Positions 13,103-36,373 of a stretch of DNA of 64,000 nt are shown here, piece by piece. Both the position numbers and the translations under genes were made by a program. The notes below the pieces were generated by a model. It was not told the origin of the DNA. It did not search any database and was given only the letters and a program-made list of their open reading frames with translations. Source of the DNA: Taenia hydatigena (taxonomy: Eukaryota > Platyhelminthes > Cestoda > Cyclophyllidea > Taeniidae); assembly GCA_036345935.2 (NCBI GenBank), contig JADWOT020000004.1, forward strand, positions 20,193,155 through 20,257,154. The letters run 5' to 3'. How positions within the stretch are numbered: position 1 is the stretch's first letter; every line of letters starts with the position of its first letter.

Positions 13103-15211
13103 CTATTGAAGGAAAAGCGAATAAAATCCTTAGACATGCTCCACCTTGACAAGACCTGTAGAATGCACAAAATGAGCCAACAAGATTTTTGAAACGCGGT
13201 GAAATTACAAGGAACTCCACTGATAAATGTTGCAAGAGAAATCGTAGGGCAATTCACCTTCTGTTATCATCCAGTAAAGTACAAAATTTGTAAAGCCGTA
13301 TTGCTGATCAATCAGAGATGGCAGAAAATGATGACTCAAAGGCCATCTAATCACGAATATGATGGAAAATCTGCAGACTTCTAACAAAAATAATTGCCTA
13401 CTCTGAGTGACAAGTGTTCCATCAGTGCTGTCTGGGTGACAAACAATAAAGCAAAAAAGGATTAACTTGGCACTGATGTCCTCATCCAATGCAACAATCT
13501 CTAAGGCTTATTTTAACAAATGGAGATATTTTGAAGACAAATCAGATTTATCAAGAAGCAACGACGAAAGTTGTAAGAGAAAACTTGATCTATGTTTCAC
13601 AGGATCGTATTTGGATCAGTATTACGGTTAGCTGTGGACACGCGTGATAGCCAACGCATTTCAGTTTCGCTGCAGAAGGGAGCTCTACATGCAGTGGAAT
13701 TGCCCCGAGAGACCAGTGACGTTGTGGTCGAGAATCTTTTCATTCGCACGAAAGCTAGGTGGATGTCAAGGTTGACTTGTGGGTGTTATTCTTACATTAC
13801 TAATTACATTGTGATGGATAATGCGAGAGAGGAGTGCCGTGGACGGTGCTCAAAAAAGGGAGAGAAGGGATTGGGAACTTATTCGTCTGCTTGAGCTGTT
13901 GCCAAATCTCCTATTAGATTCCACAAAATTCCTTTAGTTTCTAAGATTTTGAATTGATGATGATGTAAAATGATTTTTCTCGAGAAAAAAGTCAAGGGTT
14001 TCTAACAATTGTATGAATATATTGATGTAAAGAAGTCCAGGCGTTCGCACAACTTCTTGGTGGCCAGTTTCAGGTGATGGATCGGAGGCCACGATCCAGG
14101 ATTAGGTGAACCAAGTCAGCCGCCATATCTTTATAGCCTCGGGCTTAAATCTTAGCTGCTATTCACCATGCTATACATACATTGACTGCAGCTAATAAAT
14201 GTCGTAAATTTTTGGCTCTCAACCACCAAAAACTGAGGCATTAGTGACGTAGATTTAAAACCTGACCCACTTGGGTTCGTTTGTTCATTTCGCATAGTAG
14301 TTCAGTACTTTGTAAATCAAATACCCCGCCCATTATAGGGAGACATTGATGGAAGGCTTTGATCCGATTTTTGAAGGGGGCCATGATTCCAAATGGAAGT
14401 ACAATATACTTGCACAGAAAAATTTGGCGACCTGCCTGCCCAAAAGCATGTATAAACACACTCAGTGATTAGCTCTTAAGGAGAATTTAATGTATGCACT
14501 CAGTGCGTACAAATGTACATTTCATTGGCGGCTCACAAATACAATGCAAACTAAAGCGTTTGGCGGTGGAGGTTACAGTTCTGAATTGAAGGATGGAAAC
14601 CTAAAAACTTACATTCCAGACATCCCAATTCCGATAGAGTGTGACACAGAACGTGGAACGATGAATATAGCTCAGGATCCATCTTTTGGAAATATTTGGT
14701 GCTATTTTTTCAGTCTCAATTTTGTGAACACGCGCTATGTACCAACGTACTCAACCCAATTAACGCAGTTGAGTCAGCAAAGCGATCACGAAATTAAAGC
14801 TAACTCACTCTCGACCCCATTTTAGACAAATTCAAACGAAAATCTCCCCATAGCACAAGGCGTCACCAATTACCCATCGACACAGAAATTAGCCTGTTCA
14901 TGCATATCTAAGAGGCACGTGAGCCCTCTGTGCCGAATCGCCTCCATCCAAATCCTCCAAGAAGTTGCTAGAAAATAATGCAATAATAACGGTACATCCA
15001 ACTCTCATATCAACGACCAACCTCAACCAACGTTTAAAATCAATGAACAACCAAACAATGACAACCCAACATTGAAAGCCAAAAGAGAAGCGAAAAGATA
15101 TAGGAAAGAGTCTGCATTCGAACGACGTGCAGTTTTACAAATCCCCATTCAATGGGATCCTCGTTGTGTTAATAGCAACAATGGAGGCATTATTGGCGAG
15201 CGGTGGCTGCA
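13103..15211. other. Intergenic DNA between two minus-strand genes
   Basis: No supported gene. Several open frames of 60-110 codons (for example 13592-13894 plus, 14490-14825 plus) lack family motifs and splice context. The interval holds one copy of a diverged direct repeat (13310-13615). The promoter of the WD40 gene presumably lies near 13.1-13.3 kb, but no core element stands out. Confidence 0.4.
13310..13615 (+). repeat. Dispersed repeat, copy A
   Basis: Shares interrupted blocks with 15490-15750 in the same orientation: CACGAATATGATG-like, then CTGAGTGACAAGTGTTC, CAGTGCTGTCTGGG, and later GTAAGAGAAAACTTG followed by ATGTTTCAC. The order and spacing of blocks are kept, so this is an old duplicated or transposed element rather than chance similarity. 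No open frame or terminal structure was recognised. Confidence 0.65.
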
Positions 15212-18460
<3,249 letters not shown>

Positions 18461-19186
18461 CTAACGCACATTATGATGCAAAATAAGTACAGTACAAGAA
18501 GGATTTCAAGGGGCGTAATTGGGTCAGCCATCCATTTCGACGGATCACTCTTTGTAAGATCGTCTTCAAATGCGATATATTCATGAAATGTTCTCCACTA
18601 AAGGCAATTAGGTTTGGGGGTACCTACGTGTAGTATACATTGGTACGCCCTGTAGCCTAAATATGAACTAGAGCAAGTTTAGAAATTTATTAAAATGCAT
18701 ACACCACGGCACCCAGCGCGACCGAAACCAACACCCGACCCATCATAAAGTATCCGCATGCCGTATGATAACAGAATTCTATACATTATAACAACATCTA
18801 CGTAAACGTAAATTACTCGATTTTAGAACTAAGGAAAGGAAGCATGACTGACGCACTAATTTTGTGTGAATACCAACCCTATCTTTCTTCTGAGTTTTGA
18901 AGTGCTTGGGAATTAGTCACTCCTAAATAGTTTAATAGCTTCCTATGGGATGACTTCAGGATGCTAACACAGCTATGATAGCAGCTGAAATTACTGCTTT
19001 TGGCAAAGTTATAACTGCAAACAAAAGGGATTTTAGTGCCTAACTTGCCTGAATTGTCGAAAAATATTTGCGTCACTGTGAGGAGTTGGCATGTATTTGG
19101 GTAAATGTCCATATATTTGCAATGGTTTTCCTTGTGTCATTGATGGTTGTAGCATTACAAAACGTCTTTGACGGCAAGAGAAAGCA

Positions 19187-19333
19187 TAATGTTTGGCGGA
19201 AAATATGTATTTAACAAGCAGAGGGAATGGGGTTGATGGCATGGCCCGAGGCTAGCCCACACGGCTAGAGCAATATGGCCACCTAAGTAACCGAAACCGA
19301 GACCGGCAGTCAAAACAAACAAAGTATCGCAAT
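19187..19333 (-). mobile_element. LTR-like element, degenerate copy
   Basis: Reverse-complement copy of the 186-bp element. It retains the core GGCATGGCCCGAGGCTAGCC, then CGGCTAGAGCAATATGGCC and ACCGAAACCGAGACCGG, ending AACAAACAAAGTA. The outer end is worn and no target-site duplication is visible. Confidence 0.7.
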
Positions 19334-19390
19334 GATGGCATTATGCCTCTTACCATTTTAATGCAGAATATTATAAAAATGATCTGATAT

Positions 19391-19576
19391 TGCAGTACTT
19401 TGTTTGTTGAAACTACCGGTTTCTGTCAAGGTCACAGAGGTGGCCGAACTGCCCTAGCTGCGTAGGCTGGCCTCCGAGCCATGCTAGCAGCTTATTTCCT
19501 TCTGTCCATTGAATAAATATATTCTAACCTAACATTCTGCCTTCTTTTGCCTTCGAGAGAGCCTCGGGACGCTACA
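19391..19576 (+). mobile_element. 186-bp LTR-like element with GATAT target-site duplication
   Basis: The copy starts TGCAGTACTTTG, contains AACTACCGG and the GC-rich core GCCCTAGCTGCGTAGGCTGG, then an AATATATT-type palindrome, and ends GCCTCGGGACGCTACA. It is flanked by GATAT at 19386-19390 and 19577-19581. TG...CA termini and a 5-bp duplication match a solo LTR of a retrotransposon (or a small TRIM-type element). A MITE of another superfamily is less likely but not excluded. Confidence 0.8.
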
Positions 19577-22500
19577 GATATTATGGTTAAGTGTGTATCT
19601 AGTCTCCGCACACTGGAATTCAATCCATGTGCATACCCCCTGGCTCTTCTGTTCATTAAAAATCCATCTCCAAATTGGTACGACTTATTACGACTTTAGG
19701 AAAGACTCGATGGGACAAAACTCACCACCTTCACTCAAAACGCTGCATAAAATGGAAGGCATCAATGGAAACTCTGCGTGCAATACACTTTTCAAAAAAA
19801 TGCTATAACCTGCAATTCCTATAATTATGACCCGTAGGGGTCCCATCTAGTCCACCAGACAGGTAGCTAACAGATAAAGGCGTGCACGTGCCTGTGGGTG
19901 GGCAAATGCGGAAACCCTGGATCACATTCCTTTGGAATTATGACCTTCAACCTTGCACTTCCAGACAAAATGCTTATTTGCAGGCGTAAGTGTATTTTAA
20001 CATCCCTCCATCCTGTTTTTGTTCATTTTCCTTGTGCATGGATTTTATGGTGATTTGAATGTGTATCCAAGCTGCTGCTTGGACCCTACGCTAGTCTTGT
20101 CAGGCTACTTTCACTATCACTAGATGTAACTTTCAAATACGGATGCTCCAGTTCTATTACTACTAAAGTATAAGGTTGTTTAATTTGATCATCTACTGTC
20201 ACATTTTATAGATCTACTCCTCGGCAAGAAACATTTTCTAGCCGAACTCTGGTTCGGGCGAAATAAGGATTCATTCTATTCTGTTCAATTTGATACCCCC
20301 CTGTTGTTCTGACGGTGCAATCAGTGTTAGAGATTTAAAATAATGCACCGTGAAAAAGGTCAAAAATCTCTTCTAATGAGGCATGACCTAGGCTTTACCA
20401 CTGCGAAAATTGCTCCAATCCCTGGGCTGATGTATGCGCGTGGTTTTACAAGCACACCTCCCGCGGGTTTCCATTCCAGCAAGGAGTGAAGAGCTAAAGA
20501 AATCAAAATAATTCTTTCCGATATTTAACTTTGCCCATGAAAAATTCTTTTGCATCCGAAGATGTTCAGGAGTTATCGAATCACGAGGGCTGATTTAATC
20601 CTTGTCACCTTGTTTTTGCACTTGGAGAGCGTCGGGCTGGGAAAGCAATGTGGAGATGCACACTTGTGACCTCTGCGCTGATCAAACGCAAGCAGCCGAA
20701 ACAAAGGCGCTCCTTCAAGTCCTCCTCAACGTGGTTACACCTCGATCTTTGCATCTCCATTTAAGGGATGCGAGTCCGCAACTCGATCTTTTTATAACTC
20801 CGCGAACTCGAAGTGTGCTTATGTTCATTGTGGTTGCCTATTTCAATTTTAGGAAGAAGTGGTACAGTCCTTCTATCAGGCTTGCAGCAGCTCGTTCTCA
20901 AACTGACCAGAGCTTGAAACAATCACTTTGTATCAATGCACACAAGCTTGAGAACGGAGCCTAATCTATCTATTTTCCACCTTAACCCATTGCCCGTTTG
21001 CTTTGCTCGAAATTAAACAAAATGATAAATTACATCTTTTTGAAGGATTGTCACGAGTAAATCAAAGCACCTGCAAGACAGCACCGCACAAATCCTGATT
21101 GTCATTGACTGCTTGTCATTCGATGCATAGCTAACCGTAAAATAGCTCTTCTCTTTAACCACAGGCTGCTGTTGAAGAGGAGGAAACCTTGACTTTTGCT
21201 TATTCCACCCACCTTTGAAGTCTGGCCAACACTTTGTCACTTTAAGTTGCGTCGGCTCAAAATTATCAGAACACATTAACTTGGAAAATTTCCCTTTCAT
21301 AAAAGGTACTCTTTAATACAAGCCCTTAATGCTTCTTCAATTATGCCACTCGTTTCCTTTCAGTAGTAATCGGTCCGAGCAGCAGAAAGATATGCATCAG
21401 GAGGGATGCAGGCAAAGGAGCAGCAATTCAAACTACGAATCACTTACAAACATGACGTCGGCCATCATTCAACGCAAAACCTGCCCTTAATTCGACTTGA
21501 GGCAAACAGCATAAATGTGCACAATAATTACAATATGGAGTGGAAATTAAGCTTGAAATATCTAATAGGTCAATTGCTTAAACAGGTGATGCGGTAAAAA
21601 AGAATGTCTACAGTTCATGCTCTTGACAGCTGACTGGTAAAGTTGATCCTCTAGCGTCTCAAGACAAATTTTGAAGACAAAAGAAGACGTTATATTCAGG
21701 TGGAATGTGTATATTTAACTCAGAGTAAGGCTTGGGTTAAACGACATGGCCCGAAAACCAACCCTAAGTGCTTTGCCACCTATACCGAGAGTTAAACAAA
21801 TAGTCAACACATTACACTGACATTATTAGGCCTCCTTGCTCCTCAAGTCGCAGTTGGCCTTGTAGTCCAACTTGTCTACTCCTCTTTCGAGCAAATAGCA
21901 TTTCCTTGTCTTTTTCCACCCACAGTGTACTCCTGTAGGGTACAGTTTTGTGCTCGGATATGTCATTAAAATCGGTGATGGCTTAGAATGCGATATACGT
22001 GTATGTACATATAGTCATTTCGCAACAACAAGATTGTGGATATGATGCCTTCCGTTTCTTTGCTCTCTATTGCTCACAACTTACAAATAGCACGTCTTTA
22101 TAGAGGCGAACCTTGAACCGTAATAAACTAAAGAGGTGTGTCTGTCAAAGACGTGGCGGGCCTCAATCTGGGAGCTGGGCTGCTTCACTCCAGCTAACCC
22201 AATGGCCTGTCCAAGGTAAGGCTCGGTCTGTCCTGTCATTAAACGCTTTTGTCCCCTAATTTAACCTTTTTTCTCGGAGTTTTAACAATGCTCTACATTA
22301 CTCGCAAACACAAAACCGTAGAAATGCACGCAGTGGCCAATGATAGTAGGTTTACGCACCTTTGCTAATCTTTGAAGCATTCGTTTGTCTTGTGAAACCA
22401 TGCCGAATAGGGAAATTTCTTAACTTAATGTGGTGTAGTATCATTTTGATTGCGTTTGAGTCCCATCTTGGCTCTAAATAATGGCGCCGCCACTTTTTAC

Positions 22501-22649
22501 ATCATGGGTAAGGCTAGCATTCTACTCACACTATTTCAGTAGAAGCTAGTCCGCAAGCTCATCGAATTCCGCCCACATGCATATAGTTTGGTGGAAATTT
22601 TTCAATGCGTTGGGGGTATGCTGAAATAGGCGTAAAGCACATGAAGGTG

Positions 22650-23650
22650 GAGTTGCAAATTGCAGTGATGCTGCTCTCTATTACGCACAAGACACATCTG
22701 ATGCCATTACGGTAGGCTTCACTTTTGTGTCTCATTTATTCAAGTTTGTTGCTTTTGTGAGCCATGATTTGTTCCCCACCTTCTTTGACCCTTCTTAGGA
22801 GTGCACTGCCCACTGTTGCACCACTAGCATCAGTGTCCAGTAAGAATGGTGAAGCACTTGGTTTCAAATTCGATAAAACTAAAAATCAGCGCTGAGCAGA
22901 GCATCCGTTTCAGTTTCTGATACGCTACTTTGTGAACTTTCTCCCCTTAAAGTTCCCTTTCGCCCACTTTTGCGTCACTTTATGCAACGGGCTAGGGATC
23001 ATAGCAAATTTTCATGAATTGTCTGTAGTGCTTTGCCAAGCCTAGGAAAGTACAAAGTTCTCTTTCCTTGCTTTGTGCAGTCTTCCACCAACCGCCATCC
23101 CATCCACTGGTAGTGTCCCAAAATGTTGGCATTTCTTTGGGTTTAAGGTCAAGCTTGCAGCCTGTAGGCTGACCAACACTAATCCTGAATCGGTGCCATG
23201 TTTTCAGTCATCACTACCGGGAATAAGAATGTCATCGAGGTGTCATTGGCAAACGGTTTTGGAAAGAGACCCCTGTGTTACAGAGCCCAAAAGGCATTAA
23301 CTGTCTACGTCTTGCCGTTTCTACCTTCCGGTATTCCGACCGCAAATCTCTCGTGGTGATGCACAATGACCGTGTAGGGAGTCCAGCAAAGTTGTTGACA
23401 TAATTCTTTGTTACTAAATTTGGCTTATGTGTTGTGGCATCCATAACGACTTTGAGGGCTTTATGACCTCGTCTTTGAGCCTCTATTCAACAAGACTTTT
23501 TGACTCTCCTAGCCCCTGTTGGATTAGGCCAGCCTTACCGGTGTCTATAGCATGCCTCACGAGGTTTGTTCTTCCAAGCAGTACTTAATCGGTAGCGCCT
23601 GAAATTCTTTCCTCTCGTTGCTCATGACATGGGTAAGCTGCTCATGCAGA
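22650..23650 (-). pseudogene. Decayed Ty3/Gypsy retrotransposon pol fragment
   Basis: Minus-strand translation gives, in order, the Gypsy hallmarks: HAIDTGKAGLIQQG (pre-RT segment, 23513-23560), LRSEYRKVE then MPFGLCNTGVSFQN (RT core, about 23280-23350), DDILIPGSDD (catalytic YLDD-type block, about 23206-23236), LTLNPKKCQHFG (RT/RNase H boundary, about 23125-23160) and LLDTDASGATVGSALL (RNase H active-site start, about 22800-22845). Stops and frame changes between these blocks show it is dead. Sequence to about 24280 may belong to its gag part, and integrase was not identified below 22650. No LTRs were found around it. Confidence 0.85.
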
Positions 23651-24340
23651 GGTCATCTAGGTTTTTCTCAAGTGCTGCTGCGATCTCGAATTGGACATAC
23701 CGAGTAGCATCGAATTTTGTTTTCGTTGCCGTGGCTTTAGCGTTTTGGTGAACGGTTAAGATTTTCGTAAAGACTAGGACAGCAATAAGAATCACATTCA
23801 AAGATGATTCCGGACAAGTAAGAATTTTCTTCATCAGCCATTTCTTCTCCTCCTACTGATCGTGGCTGGCCGTACCATATCAGGAAAATAATGTGGATGG
23901 ATGTCATTCATTTGGCCTAGAACTTGCAACAATTTGAGAGAACCGTCCAGGATTAAGAAGAATAAGGAAAAAGAGCGTTCACCTAACTTTGAAGGCGTTG
24001 CATTCGGTTGATCTTTGTAGCCAAATTCAATGTGTAAACGAACTCGTGTCCATTCAGGACGGTTATCCGACCTTCGACTCTGGTTTGTGGGGGGACGCGG
24101 AAGACTCACTCAGCAAATTGTTGCGGGTCCTTCTTGTACACCTTTTTGTTCGTGATGAAGGACTTCCCTGTCTAGCAACTGTTCCTTCTGATTTATGATG
24201 AGTTGAGCCAAAGTTGCTCAAAAATCCTTTCACCTCAGCGCGCATTAAATATGCAGTTTCCTCTAAGTTTGGGGAGTACAAACAAGACTAACAGCTGACA
24301 CACTCAAGCCACTGTTCAAGAGTATGTGGAGAATGACACC
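23651..24340. other. Possible upstream part of the Gypsy remnant
   Basis: Minus-strand open frames here (for example around 23834-24281) could be worn gag/protease sequence continuing the pol fragment, but no zinc knuckle or DTG protease motif is visible. Confidence 0.35.
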
Positions 24341-24346
24341 TTTATT
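24341..24346 (-). terminator. Candidate polyadenylation signal of the NIM1-type kinase
   Basis: AATAAA on the minus strand about 230 bp after the kinase stop codon at 24577. Confidence 0.35.
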
Positions 24347-24576
24347 TGATCAATGATGAGATATATTGCAGATTACCAAAGCCCAAAATGGATCCAAGTT
24401 TGTCTTCTCTTTTGGCATTATGGACATTTGCTCCGTCACGTGGTTGACGTCACCTGACCAATTCCTACCCAAAAGGTACATTTAAACAAACACGCATAGC
24501 AGCATCTCATCTGTGACGCATCTAGTCAAAGTGGGGTTGATTTACGCAATGAGTGAGTGAATCGAAATAGGGTCTG

Positions 24577-33327
<8,751 letters not shown>

Positions 33328-34458
33328 TTTAAAACAATCCACTTTCTGGAAAAGGAAGAGGTGGTTGCCAGTAATGATCAGTCGTGCAGCAAATATCAGT
33401 ATTCAGCAAACTAAAAGAGTTCTATTAAAAATCAAAGCAATTAAAAACTGCTCTGCTTTAGTATAGCAAAAGTTAATCATAAAGTATTGTGCCTGAGGCT
33501 CTGAAAATTTAAGCACGTTGCAGCACTAAAATAAGGCTTACGTATAGGTAGTTTTTCCTAAATCTACTTTCAAGTTTATTGGTTGCAAAGCAGTTGCATA
33601 TTTTAATAAAGTTCATGGAATAAAAATTCCACGATTCTGCACAAAGCAAGGATTATGCAATCCATGTCTGCCGATTCTGGACGTTTATTTGTTTCTGGCT
33701 TCAAGTGTGTTGTTCCTAAACAAGCGTCAAGCAAAACATTCATTCCAATGTTGTCTTATCTTAAAGAAAAGGTTTGGTGCAATATTATTTGCAAAATATA
33801 AGCTAAAATGTATGTCAAAAACAAAGGAAATTTCGAAAAGCATTACATGTGTAGAAGCCTGTTGCTAAAAAAAATGCAAAAATGGTAAATAATGTCAACC
33901 TGTCTAAAATTTACATTATTTTCTCATTTTTAACCAAAACCAGCTTATCGAAATCCTGTAGCTCATCTTGAAAATTTTGGCACCGCGTTGAAGACCTTCA
34001 ACAGCATCGGCGATAAAAATAAACAATTTGTTACTAAAGTCAGTAAAAGGAAAAGTTTTCCTGCAGTATAGTCCAGTAAAACTTTTGCCACATCTATTGC
34101 GACGAATTTTTGTTAGTTTGATCAAAATGTCACTATTTCTTAAAAACCTATTTTGTGTAGATTTAAAAGATTTAAAAAAGTTGCTAAAATTAAAGGGCTG
34201 CCTGGATTTAGAATTACCAGCTTTTGTTAGGGATAAGAAAAAATTCTTCTTACAAATACTTATATGATGACTATTGCGAGGTCTACTTGAGTGTTCATGA
34301 GCCCAATTCACCGCAAACAAAAATGTATAAGCACAGTCTTTACAATAACAAATTCTTCCATGTACCTTAAAGCTTTTTTATTTGCCTTGCTCTTAGTATT
34401 GAGTTTGCAAATACCCGAGTCACCCACTTTGCGCATTCCCAAAGGGACGTATACTTAC

Positions 34459-34554
34459 GGTAAGCCCAATGGCACTTATAGCCCTTCCGTATATCATCAC
34501 ATATTTCCTCACTAGCATAGTGCCTTCGATCGTCCTCAGCAAAAATATTCTCCA
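34459..34554 (-). CDS. Candidate isolated internal exon (96 nt)
   Basis: On the minus strand an acceptor-like CACTAG is followed by an open stretch reading ENIFAEDDRRHYASEEI and DDIRKGYKCHWAY, ending at a strong donor GTAAGTAT. Length 96 nt with phase 1 at both ends. It lies between the kinase start and the minus-strand candidate first exon at 36161-36331 and could belong to either transcript, but the phases do not join directly to the latter. Not recognised. Confidence 0.3.
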
Positions 34555-34957
34555 CTAGTGTATTGTGGCAACTTGTAACCCTTTTAAAACCATGAAGATT
34601 TATTGCAAATGTGTGGGGAAGCTGAGGTTACTGGTATGCTTCAGTGGCAGGTAACTGAATTACTGCATCATCTACTAGAGCTTAAGGGCATTACGACTAT
34701 TTAATTCTTCGTCTGAGTAAAGAGCCTATTTTTGTTTCGGACTTTGTAACCTCGTCAGGCAGACTGGAATCTAAGCCATGCCAGTAGTCGTAACTACTAC
34801 TGCTTGGTAAATGCCTTAATGCTCCTTAGATTCCGTGTCTTTTTTTACCTACAAGGCATTGAATTGCTATGTAGGCACACTCAAAATCATATGCAGATGA
34901 TGCTAGTCTTCAAAGCAATGCCTTGAGTGGCTGAAAGAATCCAAACTAATGCATGAG

Positions 34958-35334
34958 CGTAGCGTCCCGAGGCTTTCTCGAAGGCAAAAGGAGGCAGAAT
35001 GCTAGGGTAGAATATATATTGTAGTACTTCGTTTGTTGGAACTACCGGTCTCGGTCAAGGTCACAGAGGTGGCCGTATTGCCCTAGCTGCGTGGGCTGGC
35101 CTCCGGGCCATGCCAGCGGCCTATTTCCCTCTGTCCGTTGAATATATATATTCTGCCCTAGCACTCTGTCTTCTTTTGCCTTCGAGGGAGCCTCGGGATG
35201 CTACGTATATATTCAACGGGCCGAGGGAAATAGGCCGCTGGCACGGCCCGGAGGCCAGCTTACGCAGCTAGGGTAATACGGCCACCTCTTTTACTTTCAC
35301 CGAAACCGGTAGTTCCAACAATCAAAGTACTACA
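34958..35334 (-). mobile_element. LTR-like element, split by a later insertion
   Basis: Minus-orientation copy made of 34958-35019 and about 35206-35334. The left part reads TAGCGTCCCGAGG and AAGGCAAAAGGAGGCAGAATG; the right part continues ATTCAACGGGCCGAGGGAAA and CCGAAACCGGTAGTTCCAAC, ending GTACTACA. The flanks ATGAG and ATTAG could be a worn 5-bp target-site duplication. A newer plus-strand copy sits inside it. Confidence 0.75.
35020..35205 (+). mobile_element. 186-bp LTR-like element, TATAT target-site duplication, nested
   Basis: Starts TGTAGTACTTCG, ends GGGATGCTACG, and is flanked by TATAT at 35015-35019 and 35206-35210. It lies inside an older minus-strand copy of the same family and is 186 bp, like the intact copies at 19391 and 42170. 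Confidence 0.85.
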
Positions 35335-35524
35335 ATTAGATTCCTGAAATTATAAAAAACAATGTGTAGCTGTTTAAAAACAACAATGTTGCGCATGTTA
35401 CGCAGGTACGCTTCTTAAGCGAAGTGAACTTTAGTCGTTAGTATATCTCAGCAGAGATCTCCGACAGACACACATACATCTGACCTGAAATATCCTGACG
35501 AAATTTTTATTCAATTATGGTGAG

Positions 35525-35696
35525 TTTAGCGTCCCGAGGCTTTTTTGAAAGCAAAAGAAGGCAAAATGCTAAAGTAGAATGTATATATTCACCTGACAGA
35601 GGAAAAAAAGGCTGCTGGCATGGCTCAGAGGCCAGGCCACGCAGCTAGGGCAATACGGCCAAACAAACCGGCTGTTCTAACAAGCAAAGTGCTACA
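35525..35696 (-). mobile_element. LTR-like element, minus copy
   Basis: Reads TTTAGCGTCCCGAGGC at the left and ends AAGCAAAGTGCTACA. Core GGCATGGCTCAGAGGCCAGG and CGCAGCTAGGGCAATACGGCC are intact, with a short deletion after the core. The flanks GTGAG and ATGAG share four bases. Confidence 0.75.
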
Positions 35697-35723
35697 ATGA
35701 GACTAAAGTATTCTACTTGCAAT

Positions 35724-35890
35724 GCAATGCCTCGTTTGTTTGGACCGTCGGCTTTGGTTAGGGTCACGAGGGCGGCCATATTGCCCTAGCCGCTTGGGCT
35801 GGCCTTTGGGCCACGCCGACAGCTGATTTTCCCCTGTCTTTCGAATATATGTATTTTGCCTAAATATTTTGGCTTTATTTTGCCTGCAAA
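35724..35890 (+). mobile_element. LTR-like element, diverged plus copy
   Basis: Diverged copy with core GGCCATATTGCCCTAGCCGC and GGCTGGCCTTTGGGCCACGCC. Both ends are worn. Confidence 0.65.
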
Positions 35891-36160
35891 TAGTCCTAAA
35901 AAGCCGCACACTAAATGCACAAAAATGTCAAAAGGAAGAAACTAACAATAGTCCTGTTAGATGTGTGTGCTCGTATTATGAGCACTCTGCTTTAGTCCTT
36001 GCAATTAAATACTTATTTCCTTAACACGCTATCGGCATGCATTCGCATTAATACTAATGATGCTGTAGTGAAAGGGGCATTTTTAGGTAAGAATGATCAA
36101 AATTCAAAAAATGTGAAATTTTGCAGCATTAAAAAGAGACTAAAAGCTTTTGGTACATAC

Positions 36161-36331
36161 CATTTTTAAATTTTTTTGCAGACGATCACTTTTTTGTGAA
36201 TGTTTGTCGGGTTGTTGTTTATAACTATTGCGCCTTTGTTTTAACTTGCGTGAAGAGGCCCTTCCATTTGAGACGCATTTGGGTACGGTGCGCGTTGTTG
36301 TGCTGGTTGGTGTTATTTTGTCGTCCGCCAT
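36161..36331 (-). CDS. Candidate first exon of a small basic protein
   Basis: An ATG at 36331 opens a 57-codon frame that ends exactly at a consensus donor (ATG|GTATGT). The peptide starts MADDKITPTSTTTRT and is strongly basic (RKLKQRRNSYK, SDRLQKNLKM). Composition suggests a nucleolar or RNA-binding protein, but no family was identified and no second exon was found. Its start is 42 bp from the start of SLC7A6OS on the other strand, which supports a shared bidirectional promoter. Confidence 0.45.
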
Positions 36332-36373
36332 TTTAATTTTTCTTGGTCTTTTTTTAAGACTTGCATTTTTTAG
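36332..36373. promoter_or_regulatory. Putative bidirectional promoter / shared 5' region
   Basis: Only 42 bp separate two diverging ATG codons (36331 minus, 36374 plus). The stretch is T-rich with no TATA box. If both genes are real, promoter and 5' UTRs must overlap, or the true starts lie further upstream in spliced leaders. Confidence 0.35.

Larger units (their letters stand above)
18461..22650. other. Repeat-rich intergenic DNA
   Basis: Contains two LTR-like repeat copies (19187-19333 minus and 19391-19576 plus) and a probable third, very degenerate, near 21690-21820 (minus). The 120-codon open frame at 20602-20964 has no recognisable domain. The 5' end of CPOX may lie in the first few hundred bases. 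Confidence 0.5.

Noticed and set aside
14241..14459. Minus-strand frame containing LPFGI, reminiscent of an RT LPFG block
   Set aside because: Surrounding residues do not match reverse transcriptase; the other RT blocks are absent nearby.
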